NCBI GenBank assembly: GCA_009702465.1
Contig: WLHY01000034.1
Coordinates: 1-8,206 of the forward strand
Reading direction: 5' to 3'
Source of the DNA: Actinomycetota bacterium
GTDB taxonomy: Bacteria; Actinomycetota; Actinomycetes; Nanopelagicales; Nanopelagicaceae
Length of the DNA: 8,206 nucleotides
Shown: positions 1 to 6,642 of the stretch, piece by piece
Numbering within the stretch: position 1 is the first letter of the stretch
How the letters are laid out: each line of letters begins with the position of its first letter
The notes under the pieces: generated by a model
What the model was told of the DNA's origin: nothing
The model's input: only the letters and a program-made list of their open reading frames with translations
The model's database searches: none
Translations under genes and position numbers: made by a program

Positions 1-311
1 ACAACATTGTCTAAACGAGTTTCTAGAATTACTAGAAGGTTTTCACCAGTCTTACCTTGTAAGCGGTTTGCCTCTTCGTAGTAACCACGGAACTGCTTCT
101 CTAGTACTCCGTAAATACGTGCGCACTTTTGCTTCTCGCGCATCTGTAATAGGTACTCAGAATCCTTGGAACGAGCACGACCATGTTGTCCTGGTGGATA
201 TGGACGTGATTCGATCGGACATTTTGGTCCATCGCACTTAGAGCCCTTTAGGAAGAGCTTTACTTTTTCGCGACGGCAGCGTTTGCAATCTGCACCTGTA
301 TAGCGAGCCAT
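1..311 (-). CDS. rpsD: 30S ribosomal protein S4, N-terminal part (3' end outside window)
   Basis: S4 binds 16S rRNA early in small-subunit assembly, and in several bacteria it also represses its own operon. About 103 codons are visible, starting at the ATG at 311; the rest lies beyond the left edge. The protein opens [15 protein letters not shown] and contains the S4 hallmark [12 protein letters not shown] (about residues 35-46), then [12 protein letters not shown] and a [18 protein letters not shown] stretch entering the S4 RNA-binding domain. Cysteines at 9, 12, 26 and 31 form a C-x2-C-x13-C-x4-C zinc site, so this is the zinc-binding (C+) form. As I recall them, Mycobacterium and Streptomyces S4 lack these cysteines. 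A purine-rich GGAAGGAAG ribosome binding site lies in the 15-nt gap after rpsK. It belongs to the alpha cluster with rpsM and rpsK; rpoA and rplQ would be expected next, outside the window. Confidence 0.97.
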   Translation of the reverse strand, partial: MARYTGADCKRCRREKVKLFLKGSKCDGPKCPIESRPYPPGQHGRARSKDSEYLLQMREKQKCARIYGVLEKQFRGYYEEANRLQGKTGENLLVILETRLDNV

Positions 312-326
312 TGTTTTCTTCCTTCC

Positions 327-758
327 TTAAACTCTACGTGGTTTCGGTGGGCGGCAACCATTGTGTGGTGCTGGAGTTACATCTGCGATGGCTCCAACCT
401 CCAACCCAGCGGCTTGTAATGAACGAATTGCAGTTTCCCGGCCAGAGCCAGGTCCCTTAACAAATACATCAACCTTCTTTAAGCCATGCTCTTGTGCTTT
501 ACGAGCAGCAGCTTCAGCAGCCATTTGCGCAGCAAATGGTGTTGATTTACGTGAACCTTTAAATCCAACCTGACCAGATGATGACCAAGCAATTACCGCA
601 CCACTTGGATCGGTGATTGAAACAATTGTGTTGTTAAAGGTGCTCTTAATGTAGGCATGACCAAAGGCAACATTCTTTTTATCCTTCTTACGTGCCTTAA
701 TCTTTTTTGGAGCTGCTTTCACAGCCTCTTTAGCTGGTTTTGCTTTAGCGGTGGCCAT
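327..758 (-). CDS. rpsK: 30S ribosomal protein S11
   Basis: S11 is a small-subunit platform protein that contacts 16S rRNA near the mRNA exit. The 143-residue product has a lysine/alanine-rich N-terminal extension (about residues 1-28), typical of actinobacterial S11 and probably disordered. The conserved core follows: [20 protein letters not shown] (41-60), [14 protein letters not shown] (65-78) and KGPGSGRE (101-108). The invariant C-terminal tail [18 protein letters not shown] (126-143) ends the protein and includes the Asn-Gly pair that becomes isoaspartate in E. coli S11. The ATG shares one base with the rpsM stop (TAATG at 756-760), which implies translational coupling. The full length and the matching tail leave little doubt. 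Confidence 0.98.
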   Translation of the reverse strand: MATAKAKPAKEAVKAAPKKIKARKKDKKNVAFGHAYIKSTFNNTIVSITDPSGAVIAWSSSGQVGFKGSRKSTPFAAQMAAEAAARKAQEHGLKKVDVFVKGPGSGRETAIRSLQAAGLEVGAIADVTPAPHNGCRPPKPRRV

Positions 759-1135
759 TACTTGGTCTCCTTCTTCTTACCAGCGATTGCAACACGAGGA
801 CCCTTACGTGTACGAGCATTGGTGTGAGTTCGTTGTCCACGAACTGGCAAACCTTTGCGGTGACGAATTCCTTGGTAGCTTTGAATTTCAACTTTACGAC
901 GGATGTCGCCAGCGATCTCACGACGAAGATCACCCTCAATTTTGTAATTAGCTTCGATGTACTCACGAAGCTTTGCTAGATCTGGCTCTTGCAGATCTTT
1001 AACTCGGATATCTGGTGAAATACCAGTTGCTGCAAGTGTTGCTTGCGCACGAGTAAGTCCCATACCGAAGATATAGGTGAGTGCGATTTCAACTCGCTTT
1101 TCGCGAGGAAGATCGACACCAACGAGACGTGCCAT
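758..1135 (-). CDS. rpsM: 30S ribosomal protein S13
   Basis: S13 sits in the head of the small subunit and forms intersubunit bridges with L5 and 23S rRNA. The product is 125 residues, the normal length. The N-terminal half, with [20 protein letters not shown] at the start and a helix-hairpin-helix region (about 15-60), matches the family. The basic signature [20 protein letters not shown] (89-108), followed by TRKGPR, is the strongest marker, and a lysine-rich tail follows. Translation starts at the ATG at 1135. A modest AGG ribosome binding site lies 8 nt upstream, at 1144-1146. The 133-nt region before the gene is highly structured and is described separately. The stop codon overlaps the rpsK start by one base. 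In gammaproteobacteria rpsM is the gene whose leader binds S4. Confidence 0.98.
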   Translation of the reverse strand: MARLVGVDLPREKRVEIALTYIFGMGLTRAQATLAATGISPDIRVKDLQEPDLAKLREYIEANYKIEGDLRREIAGDIRRKVEIQSYQGIRHRKGLPVRGQRTHTNARTRKGPRVAIAGKKKETK

Positions 1136-1268
1136 ATTGCTTACCTGTTTCTTTTATCCGAAAGGTCCTCCGCAATGCATCCAACATTTTTATCTGTTGG
1201 CCTCAGCCTTTCGGTCCGAGGGTCTTATTTTTTCAAATAAGTCGCATCACGCGTTTTCTACTTTTTAA
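1136..1268 (-). promoter_or_regulatory. Structured 5' leader of rpsM: candidate ribosomal-protein autoregulatory RNA
   Basis: This is the longest intergenic gap in the window. Read in the mRNA sense (high to low coordinates) it contains three hairpins in a row. Hairpin 1 (1241-1224) has a perfect 7-bp stem CTTATTT/AAATAAG closed by a GAAA tetraloop. Hairpin 2 (1221-1201) has the 6-bp stem CCTCGG/CTGAGG with one G-U pair, a bulged A, and an inner CC-GAAA-GG. Hairpin 3 (1200-1181) follows with no gap and has the 6-bp stem CCAACA/TGTTGG with an 8-nt loop. A GGAGG sequence (1171-1167) comes next, too far from the rpsM ATG to be its ribosome binding site. CCTTTCGG (1165-1158) then complements the loop side of hairpin 2. 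The position matches the S4-regulated alpha-operon leader of gammaproteobacteria. The regulatory role is inferred; the structures are directly visible. Confidence 0.6.
1158..1214 (-). repeat. 8-bp perfect inverted repeat allowing a pseudoknot with hairpin 2
   Basis: In the mRNA sense, CCGAAAGG (1214-1207) occupies the apical part of hairpin 2. Its exact reverse complement CCTTTCGG lies at 1165-1158, 22 nt upstream of the rpsM ATG. Pairing could form a loop-to-3' pseudoknot on top of the hairpin 2 stem. Alternatively, it could replace the inner CC/GG pairs and enclose hairpin 3 as a branch. This gives two competing or stacked states directly upstream of the ribosome binding site. Confidence 0.6.
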
Positions 1269-1382
1269 TTAGCCCTGACGTTGTTTGTGACGAAGATTTT
1301 CGCAAATAACCATCACGCGACCATTACGACGAATAACTTTGCATTTGTCGCAAATCTTCTTCACGCTTGGTTTTACCTTCAC
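1269..1382 (-). CDS. rpmJ: 50S ribosomal protein L36 (zinc-binding form, GTG start)
   Basis: L36 is the smallest large-subunit protein and binds 23S rRNA. The reading frame encodes 37 residues from a GTG at 1382 to a TAA at 1269: [20 protein letters not shown], then [17 protein letters not shown]. The zinc ligands C11, C14, C27 and H32 are all present, so this is the C+ type, not the zinc-independent paralog. A good ribosome binding site, AGGAAAGG, lies a few bases upstream of the GTG. The gene's place between infA and rpsM is the standard one for bacteria. It is easy to overlook because of its length and non-ATG start. The gap from infA is 59 nt, AT-rich, and shows no clear structure. Confidence 0.97.
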   Translation of the reverse strand: MKVKPSVKKICDKCKVIRRNGRVMVICENLRHKQRQG

Positions 1383-1441
1383 GATTAACCTTTCCTGACA
1401 ACCTTGTTAGTGCTATTAATTAAATTATTTACTGCTACAAA

Positions 1442-1663
1442 TTACTTGTAACGATAAATAATTCGACCTCTGGTGAGGTCATATGGACTAAGTTCAACAA
1501 TCACTTTATCTTCCGGCAAAATACGAATGTAGTTCTGTCGCATCTTTCCACTGATATGTGCTAAAACTTTGTGACCATTTGTTAACTCAACTCGGAACAT
1601 TGCGTTAGGTAGTGCTTCAGCAACAGTGCCCTCGATTTCGATAGCACCATCTTTCTTGGCCAA
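1442..1663 (-). CDS. infA: Translation initiation factor IF-1 (TTG start)
   Basis: IF-1 binds the 30S A site and works with IF-2 and IF-3 during initiation. The 73-residue product is exactly the family length and is a single S1-like OB-fold domain. Diagnostic stretches are [14 protein letters not shown] (1-14), [20 protein letters not shown] (20-39), [15 protein letters not shown] (40-54) and [16 protein letters not shown] (58-73). The first codon is TTG at 1663; no in-frame ATG would give the conserved MAKKDG start. A TAGGT ribosome binding site (1673-1669) lies 5 nt upstream. The gene is separated by 92 nt from nagA and by 59 nt from rpmJ. Its usual actinobacterial neighbour map is displaced by the two amino-sugar genes. 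Confidence 0.98.
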   Translation of the reverse strand: MAKKDGAIEIEGTVAEALPNAMFRVELTNGHKVLAHISGKMRQNYIRILPEDKVIVELSPYDLTRGRIIYRYK

Positions 1664-1755
1664 GCGATACCTACTTTTCTGATCTTTATTGGGTTTACCC
1701 CTTTCGAGGCAGGAGGGATAGTTTAAGCGTGGGGGTAAGAAAAGGAAAATCGGCC
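1664..1755 (-). promoter_or_regulatory. nagA-infA intergenic region: 7-bp inverted repeat and weak promoter candidate
   Basis: These 92 nt are unusually long for this cluster. In the mRNA sense TTACCCC (1738-1732) and GGGGTAA (1701-1695) form a perfect 7-bp inverted repeat around a 30-nt spacer. No T-run follows the second arm, so it does not look like an intrinsic terminator. A possible sigma-70-type promoter is TTTTCC (1749-1744), 18 nt, TAAACT (1725-1720), with one repeat arm inside the spacer. The match is weak. The region could supply separate transcription for infA and the alpha genes, but this is inference. Confidence 0.3.
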
Positions 1756-2820
1756 CTAAAGCGTGAGAATTTGAACGGGGCTTCCTAGATCCAATCGACC
1801 TAACTGGCCCATATCCATCAGATCAGCTGGCCTAGATGTAACTGAATCGATTGCATCCTCTAATCCGACTCCGTACTCCCACATTAATTTCAGTGATTTA
1901 TCAAGAGTACCAACGCCACCAGCCAGAGTTCCATCCATGCGAGTAGCTCTGCCATTTTCAACCTTTATCTCTATCTCACTAAATTCAAAAACACCATCAC
2001 CAATTCCAGCTGCAGATACCGCATCATTTGTGACAATAAATCGACCTGGACATTGCTTAAGTGAGTCGATAACAAGTTGAGAATCTAAGTGAACCTCATC
2101 AATAATTAATTGAATAATTACATCATCACGCTCTAGTGCAACCTGGGCTAAACCGGGTTCTGACTCTGCTCTCTTCTTCATTGCATTCCAAAGATGTGTA
2201 ACAGTTTTCGCACCAGCATCAAAACCAGCATGGGCTTGAGCTGCGGTGGCATTTGAATGTCCGAGCGAGACCACTACACCTGATCCAGCTAAAAACTTTA
2301 TTAACTCAATAGCACCGGGTAGCTCTGGTGCAATAGTTACTTGCGAGATCTTGCCTGCGCGTAAGAACTCACCGATCAATGATTGGTCTGGCTCTTTAAT
2401 ATGCTCTACGGGATGCATGCCAGATTTAACTGGTGAGATAAATGGTCCCTCTAAATGTGTACCAATTATTTGTGCCTCACCTGGCAGCGGATTTTTTCTT
2501 ACCTCTTCAATTAAATTTAAAGCACGGAGTGATAGCTCGGTTGCTCCGGTAATTAAGGTAGGTAGATAAGCAATAACACCATTGGCGTAGAGTGATCTTG
2601 ATAATTTACGGATCTCATCGCTGTTTTTTGCAGCTAATAAATCCACGCCGCCATGACCATTTACCTGCAGATCAACATATCCAGGTATTGCCATTCCATT
2701 TTGCCCAACCGCCTCACCATATGAGGTGAGCTTTGAATCAATTACCTTAATACCGCCATCTACCCACTCATTATTTATATATGCCCGAGAGGTTGCGATC
2801 GCACCATCACTTAAAAACAT
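1756..2820 (-). CDS. nagA: N-acetylglucosamine-6-phosphate deacetylase
   Basis: NagA hydrolyses GlcNAc-6-phosphate to glucosamine-6-phosphate and acetate in the cytoplasm, feeding amino-sugar catabolism or peptidoglycan recycling. The 354-residue product has a short N-terminal beta segment (about 1-45) and an amidohydrolase TIM barrel. It carries the NagA motifs [12 protein letters not shown] (47-58), THLEGPF (121-127), SLGHSNAT (185-192), THLWNAM (208-214) and TNDAVSAAG (264-272). Expected metal ligands are E124, H188 and H209, the catalytic acid/base is D266, and H244 is a likely substrate-phosphate or sugar contact. The first-strand motif is Q52-V-N54 in place of the metal-binding HxH, as in E. 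coli NagA, which suggests a single metal site. It is slightly shorter than the E. coli enzyme. The ATG abuts the stop of the upstream gene (TAA then ATG, no gap) without a clear ribosome binding site, so translational coupling is likely. That partner should supply the next step of the pathway. Confidence 0.95.
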   Translation of the reverse strand: MFLSDGAIATSRAYINNEWVDGGIKVIDSKLTSYGEAVGQNGMAIPGYVDLQVNGHGGVDLLAAKNSDEIRKLSRSLYANGVIAYLPTLITGATELSLRALNLIEEVRKNPLPGEAQIIGTHLEGPFISPVKSGMHPVEHIKEPDQSLIGEFLRAGKISQVTIAPELPGAIELIKFLAGSGVVVSLGHSNATAAQAHAGFDAGAKTVTHLWNAMKKRAESEPGLAQVALERDDVIIQLIIDEVHLDSQLVIDSLKQCPGRFIVTNDAVSAAGIGDGVFEFSEIEIKVENGRATRMDGTLAGGVGTLDKSLKLMWEYGVGLEDAIDSVTSRPADLMDMGQLGRLDLGSPVQILTL

Positions 2821-3858
2821 TTAGATAGTTTGCGTAACTTTTAAAAGACCAGCTGGTGCATCTGGATTCAAATTGTTTTTAATGGCGAGCGTCATCGCAA
2901 ATTGTTGCAAAACAATACTGTCGACGATTACCGACTCTTGTTCAGTTAGGCCAGTTGAGCCACCAATACTTACTTCGCCAGTTAATGATGGAAAGCCGCT
3001 GCCGATCCAGTAAAGATGTTTTGTAATTTCACGGATTCGATTAACTGTTTTATCCATCGCTTCATGCGCAACACCACTTGGTGCTAAAAATACAACTCGA
3101 GAGTTTTGGGTAAGAGATGAGATTGGACCATGCAAATAATCAGCGGATGAAAAGGAGGAGACTGGAATCTTCAAGGTCTCTTGAATCTTTAGCGCACACT
3201 CCTGAGCATTGGCATATGCAAAGCCACGGCCCATCGTAGTAATTCCAAATTTGTGATCAAAGGCGTCAACGATCTCAGAGACCTTTGCCAACTTACCGAC
3301 TGCATCATTACTAGCTGAAATCAGTGAGGTTAAATCAATACTTTGCTTCGCCCAAATTGAGACAAAGATATAAGAGAGCAAAAGCTCTGCCGAGTAACTC
3401 TTGGTGGCCGCAACCGCTTTCTCGGTCCCCGCCTCTAGGTAAAGATGTAGATCGGTTGCTTTAGCCAGTGGGCTATCTGGATCATTGGTAAATGAAATGC
3501 TTTTGGCGCCACCAGCTTTAGCTGCCTTAGTGTATGAAACGATATCTGGCGATTGTCCGCTTTGGGAGATGCCGATTACCAAAGTGTTTGTAAATCGTAA
3601 ATTACTCTTATAGATAGTTACAACTGATGGTGACGCTAAACCACAAGGAATACCGATCTTGGTCTCGATTAAATACTTGAGGAAAAGCGCTGCATTATCT
3701 GAGGTACCGCGAGCTACCAGAATTACTGAATCAATATTGGTAAGCGAAAGAGCATCTACCGCTTTGCTGATCTCAGGAATCTGATCAGATAGTTTTTGAA
3801 AAACTGCTGGGATCTCTGCGATTTCAGAGCGCATAATTTCCCCGAGGTTTGTACTCAC
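2821..3858 (-). CDS. SIS-domain glucosamine-6-phosphate deaminase, NagB-II type (GlmS isomerase-like)
   Basis: The 345-residue product has two SIS sugar-isomerase domains, like the isomerase half of GlmS but with no glutamine amidotransferase domain. Visible motifs are ARGTSDNA (49-56), the phosphate-binding SQSGQSPD (98-105), EKAVAATKSY (146-155), GRGFAYANAQECALKIQE (210-227) and the LHGP motif (242-245). It ends with NPDAPAGLLKVTQTI (331-345), the GlmS-family C-terminal active-site tail. These features, as I recall them, closely resemble the NagB-II deaminases of Shewanella and relatives. I infer the reaction glucosamine-6-phosphate to fructose-6-phosphate plus ammonia. The zero-gap link to nagA supports this strongly. 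An AgaS-like deaminase on galactosamine-6-phosphate is the main alternative. The start is a GTG at 3858, which keeps the conserved Met of the IMRSEI segment internal at residue 9. A weak GTAGAG ribosome binding site precedes it. The gene lies 30 nt after map. Confidence 0.85.
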   Translation of the reverse strand: MSTNLGEIMRSEIAEIPAVFQKLSDQIPEISKAVDALSLTNIDSVILVARGTSDNAALFLKYLIETKIGIPCGLASPSVVTIYKSNLRFTNTLVIGISQSGQSPDIVSYTKAAKAGGAKSISFTNDPDSPLAKATDLHLYLEAGTEKAVAATKSYSAELLLSYIFVSIWAKQSIDLTSLISASNDAVGKLAKVSEIVDAFDHKFGITTMGRGFAYANAQECALKIQETLKIPVSSFSSADYLHGPISSLTQNSRVVFLAPSGVAHEAMDKTVNRIREITKHLYWIGSGFPSLTGEVSIGGSTGLTEQESVIVDSIVLQQFAMTLAIKNNLNPDAPAGLLKVTQTI

Positions 3859-3888
3859 TGCTCTACTTTACAACCTATTGCAGGCCGC

Positions 3889-4698
3889 CTAAATAAGCTC
3901 TGAAATTTCAACGCCTAGCCGGCTTAACTCCGCTTTTCCGCCATCAATTGCGGTTAAAACAAAGGGTTTGCCATCAGGTGCGATTGCGTATGTGTGTTCA
4001 AAGTGCGCACCACGTGAGTGATCTTGTGAAACTACAGTCCAATCATCACTTAATACCTTTGTTTTTTCTGTACCTCGAGTAATCATTGGTTCAATGGCTA
4101 GTGCCATGCCAGGAATTAGATCAGGACCATTTCCACCTTTACCAAAATTTAAAATATGTGGCTCTTGATGCATCTCGCTGCCAATGCCATGGCCACCATA
4201 CTCGCGCAGGATTCCATACTTACCTTGAGAGTTAATGTAACTCTCTACAGCTTGTGAAATATCAGTTAACTTGCCACCATTTTTGCCAGCAGCAATTCCC
4301 TGCCACATCGACTCCTCGCAAACATCCATTAACTTTTGATCTGCAGGATCTACATTGCCAATTCCAATCGAGATAGCGGCATCACCATGCCAGCCTTCAA
4401 CAATCGCGCCAAAATCAATTGATAAAAGATCACCATCTTGAATAACTCTTTTATTTGGTATTCCATGAACAACCTCATCATTGACAGATGCACAAATTAC
4501 CGATGGAAAGCCGTGATACCCCTTAAATGAGGATTTAGCGTTGTATTTCTCTAAACTTCTAACCGCTAGCAAATCTAAATCAACAGTTGTCATTCCAATC
4601 TCAACACTGTCTCGAATCAAATTTAAGGTGTGGGCAACCACTAAACCTGCTTTACGCATAGATTTTAACTGCTCTAAATTTTTGATCTGAATCGCCAT
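3889..4698 (-). CDS. map: Methionine aminopeptidase, type I
   Basis: Map removes the N-terminal formyl-stripped methionine from nascent proteins. The 269-residue product has the full pita-bread fold motifs. The five metal ligands are D95 (in SIDFGA), D106 (in WHGDAA), H170 (in GGHGIG), E203 (in AIEPM) and E234 (in FEHT). Active-site histidines are H78 (EVVHGIP) and H177 (MHQEP). There is no N-terminal zinc-finger or SH3-binding extension, so it is the short bacterial class Ia form. The ATG at 4698 lies 4 nt after the adk stop and has only a weak AGTAAG-like ribosome binding site. The order secY-adk-map is standard in actinobacteria. What follows map here is not infA but the two amino-sugar genes. 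Confidence 0.97.
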   Translation of the reverse strand: MAIQIKNLEQLKSMRKAGLVVAHTLNLIRDSVEIGMTTVDLDLLAVRSLEKYNAKSSFKGYHGFPSVICASVNDEVVHGIPNKRVIQDGDLLSIDFGAIVEGWHGDAAISIGIGNVDPADQKLMDVCEESMWQGIAAGKNGGKLTDISQAVESYINSQGKYGILREYGGHGIGSEMHQEPHILNFGKGGNGPDLIPGMALAIEPMITRGTEKTKVLSDDWTVVSQDHSRGAHFEHTYAIAPDGKPFVLTAIDGGKAELSRLGVEISELI

Positions 4699-4702
4699 AA
4701 AT

Positions 4703-5347
4703 TTACTTACTAATTGAGGTGATCGCTAACTGGGTAATCTCTTTGACATCGCCAACCGCTGAAATGGTTTTTAACAATCCCAACTTGCTGTAGTAATTGA
4801 TAATTGGTGCGGTTTGTTCGGTGTAAACCTCAAGTCTGCGGGCTACTACCTCCTCCTTATCATCCTCACGTTGATACAGCTCGCCCTGGCATAAATCACA
4901 AACCCCAGCCACTTTGGATTTTTCAAACTCAACATGAAAGGAGGTTGAACAGTTTCGACAAGTACGGCGGCCAGATAATCTGCGAATAATTTCGGAGTTC
5001 TCAATCTTCAACTCTAAAACTGCATCTAGTGGCATAGATTTTTCAACTAATATTTTATTTAACTCATCTGCTTGTGCGGTATTGCGCGGAAAACCATCTA
5101 ATAGAAATCCACTTGCCGCATCTGGTTGACCTAAGCGATCACGCACCATCTCATTTGTAACTGAATCAGGAACTAACTCACCCTTATCGATAAAGCTTTG
5201 TGCACGCTTACCTAACTCAGTTGAATTTTTAATATTTGCACGGAAGATATCACCGGTAGAGATGTGTGGAATTGAGTAATGAGCAGCTAATTGAACTGCT
5301 TGTGTTCCTTTACCAGCACCTGGTGGGCCAACCAGGATTAATCGCAT
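4703..5347 (-). CDS. adk: Adenylate kinase with zinc-binding LID
   Basis: Adk interconverts ATP plus AMP and two ADP. The 214-residue protein has the P-loop GPPGAGKGTQ (7-16), the AMP-binding HISTGDIFRANI (28-39) and FLLDGFPRN (81-89). The long LID domain (about 125-163) carries four cysteines at 130, 133, 150 and 153 (C-x2-C-x16-C-x2-C), a structural zinc site as in Bacillus Adk. The LID ends with GELYQREDD. Mycobacterium tuberculosis Adk, by comparison, is a short form without this LID. The ATG overlaps the secY stop by one base (TAATG at 5345-5349), so the two are translationally coupled. Confidence 0.98.
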   Translation of the reverse strand: MRLILVGPPGAGKGTQAVQLAAHYSIPHISTGDIFRANIKNSTELGKRAQSFIDKGELVPDSVTNEMVRDRLGQPDAASGFLLDGFPRNTAQADELNKILVEKSMPLDAVLELKIENSEIIRRLSGRRTCRNCSTSFHVEFEKSKVAGVCDLCQGELYQREDDKEEVVARRLEVYTEQTAPIINYYSKLGLLKTISAVGDVKEITQLAITSISK

Positions 5348-6642
5348 TACTTCAAAAACCCCTCATATGAGCGTTGTTGTAATTGTGATTCGATCTGCTT
5401 TGCAGTATCCAAACCAACACCAACCACGATCAAGATCGCAGTTCCACCAAATGGGAAGTTTTGCGATGCTTGGAAGAGAATCAATGCGATGATCGGAATA
5501 ATTGCAACAAATGCTAGATACAACGAGCCTGGTGCAGTAACACGTGATAGCACATACTGTAAGTACTCAGAGGTTGGTCGACCAGCACGAATGCCCGGAA
5601 TAAATCCACCGTACTTCTTCATATTCTCTGCTACCTCATCTGGATTAAAGGTAATTGCAACATAGAAGTAGGTAAAGAAAATAATTAAAAATGCATAGGT
5701 AGCGACATAGATTGGGTGATCACCTTGAATGAAATTCCGAGAAACCCAACTTGCCCAACCAGCTGTTGAGCCACTGAAATTTACAAGTAGTGATGGAATG
5801 TAAAGCAAGGATGATGCAAAGATGACTGGAATAACGCCAGCTTGGTTTACCTTAATAGGAATATATGTGCTTGTTCCGCCATATTGTTGGCGACCTACTT
5901 GACGCTTAGCGTACTGAACTGGAATACGTCGTTGCGCCTGCTCAACAAAGACAACCGCAGCAACAATTAATACACCAACTGCAAGAATGAATAGGAAGGC
6001 GAACAATCCTTTTTGTAATCTAATTGACCACAGTTGACCTGGGAAGGTGGCAGCGATCGATGTAAAGATAAGAATAGACATTCCATTACCAACGCCACGA
6101 TCGGTGATTAACTCACCTAACCACATAATTACAGATGTACCAGCGGTCATTACTGCAATCATGGTGATAATTCGAGTCATTGATGTATCAGGAATGATTG
6201 GTAGAGAACAGTTAGCAAAGATTCTTCCTTGAATACGAGCAACTGCAATTAAGCCAGTTGATTGCAAGATTGCTAATCCAATTGTTAGGTAACGGGTGTA
6301 CTGGGTTAACTTTGCAGTTCCAGATTGTCCCTCTTTCTTTAACGCTTCAAAACGAGGAATTACAACGGTTAATAATTGAACAATAATTGATGCGGTGATG
6401 TACGGCATGATTCCAAGTGCAAAAATACTAAGCTGCAATAAGGCGCCACCACTGAATAGGTTAATCAATCCAAATAAGCCACCAGTATCTGAGGTCTTCA
6501 AACACTCCTGCACATTTACATATGAAACTCCAGGAGTTGGCACAACTGATCCGAAACGGAAGAGCGCCATGATTGAAAGGGTGAAGAAAATCTTGCGACG
6601 TAAGTCAGGTGTTTTAAACGCCTTACCAAATGCTGATAACAA
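5347..6642 (-). CDS. secY: Protein translocase subunit SecY (TTG start)
   Basis: SecY is the channel of the SecYEG translocon in the cytoplasmic membrane. The 431-residue protein shows the usual ten hydrophobic segments. Conserved parts include MLSAFGKAFKTPDLRRK (1-17), the plug region after helix 1 (about 60-76), GELITDRGVGNGMSIL (176-191), and VQYAKRQVGRQQYGG before KVNQAGVIPVIFA (242-276). The cytoplasmic loop MKKYGGFIPGIRAGRPT (341-357) contains the invariant R352 needed for SecA coupling. Translation starts at TTG 6642, supported by a strong AGAAGGAG ribosome binding site 6 nt upstream and by the conserved MLSAF start. It lies 26 nt after rplO, as in the classical spc operon, and overlaps adk by one base. 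Confidence 0.98.
   Translation of the reverse strand: MLSAFGKAFKTPDLRRKIFFTLSIMALFRFGSVVPTPGVSYVNVQECLKTSDTGGLFGLINLFSGGALLQLSIFALGIMPYITASIIVQLLTVVIPRFEALKKEGQSGTAKLTQYTRYLTIGLAILQSTGLIAVARIQGRIFANCSLPIIPDTSMTRIITMIAVMTAGTSVIMWLGELITDRGVGNGMSILIFTSIAATFPGQLWSIRLQKGLFAFLFILAVGVLIVAAVVFVEQAQRRIPVQYAKRQVGRQQYGGTSTYIPIKVNQAGVIPVIFASSLLYIPSLLVNFSGSTAGWASWVSRNFIQGDHPIYVATYAFLIIFFTYFYVAITFNPDEVAENMKKYGGFIPGIRAGRPTSEYLQYVLSRVTAPGSLYLAFVAIIPIIALILFQASQNFPFGGTAILIVVGVGLDTAKQIESQLQQRSYEGFLK

Noticed and set aside
361..573. Open frame on the plus strand inside rpsK, and similar plus-strand frames at 751-951, 1043-1272, 2246-2569, 4804-4989, 6047-6232, 6395-6658 and 7706-7942
   Set aside because: All lie opposite strongly conserved minus-strand genes or the rpsM leader, have no recognisable domains, and look like mirror frames of real codons.
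745..966. Second minus-strand frame within rpsM (73 codons)
   Set aside because: It is out of frame with S13, whose conservation over the same bases explains the sequence.
1089..1187. Possible upstream ORF in the rpsM leader (ATG at 1187, 32 codons, overlapping the rpsM start out of frame)
   Set aside because: It has no ribosome binding site, its ATG sits in hairpin 3, and nothing in the peptide is recognisable. A leader peptide is not excluded but not supported.
1224..1241. Hairpin 1 as an intrinsic terminator after rpmJ
   Set aside because: The stem is AT-only and no T-run follows it in the direction of transcription; the next bases are ACCCTCGG.
2821..3858. Full GlmS glutamine-dependent synthase
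   Set aside because: The N-terminal cysteine glutaminase domain is absent and the upstream bases belong to map. Only the isomerase-type SIS domains exist, and the NagA partner suits a catabolic deaminase.
3859..3888. DasR- or NagR-type operator, or a promoter, before the nagB-II-like gene
   Set aside because: The 30-nt gap contains no palindrome resembling these operators. Only a poor -10-like TAAAGT with no matching -35 is visible.
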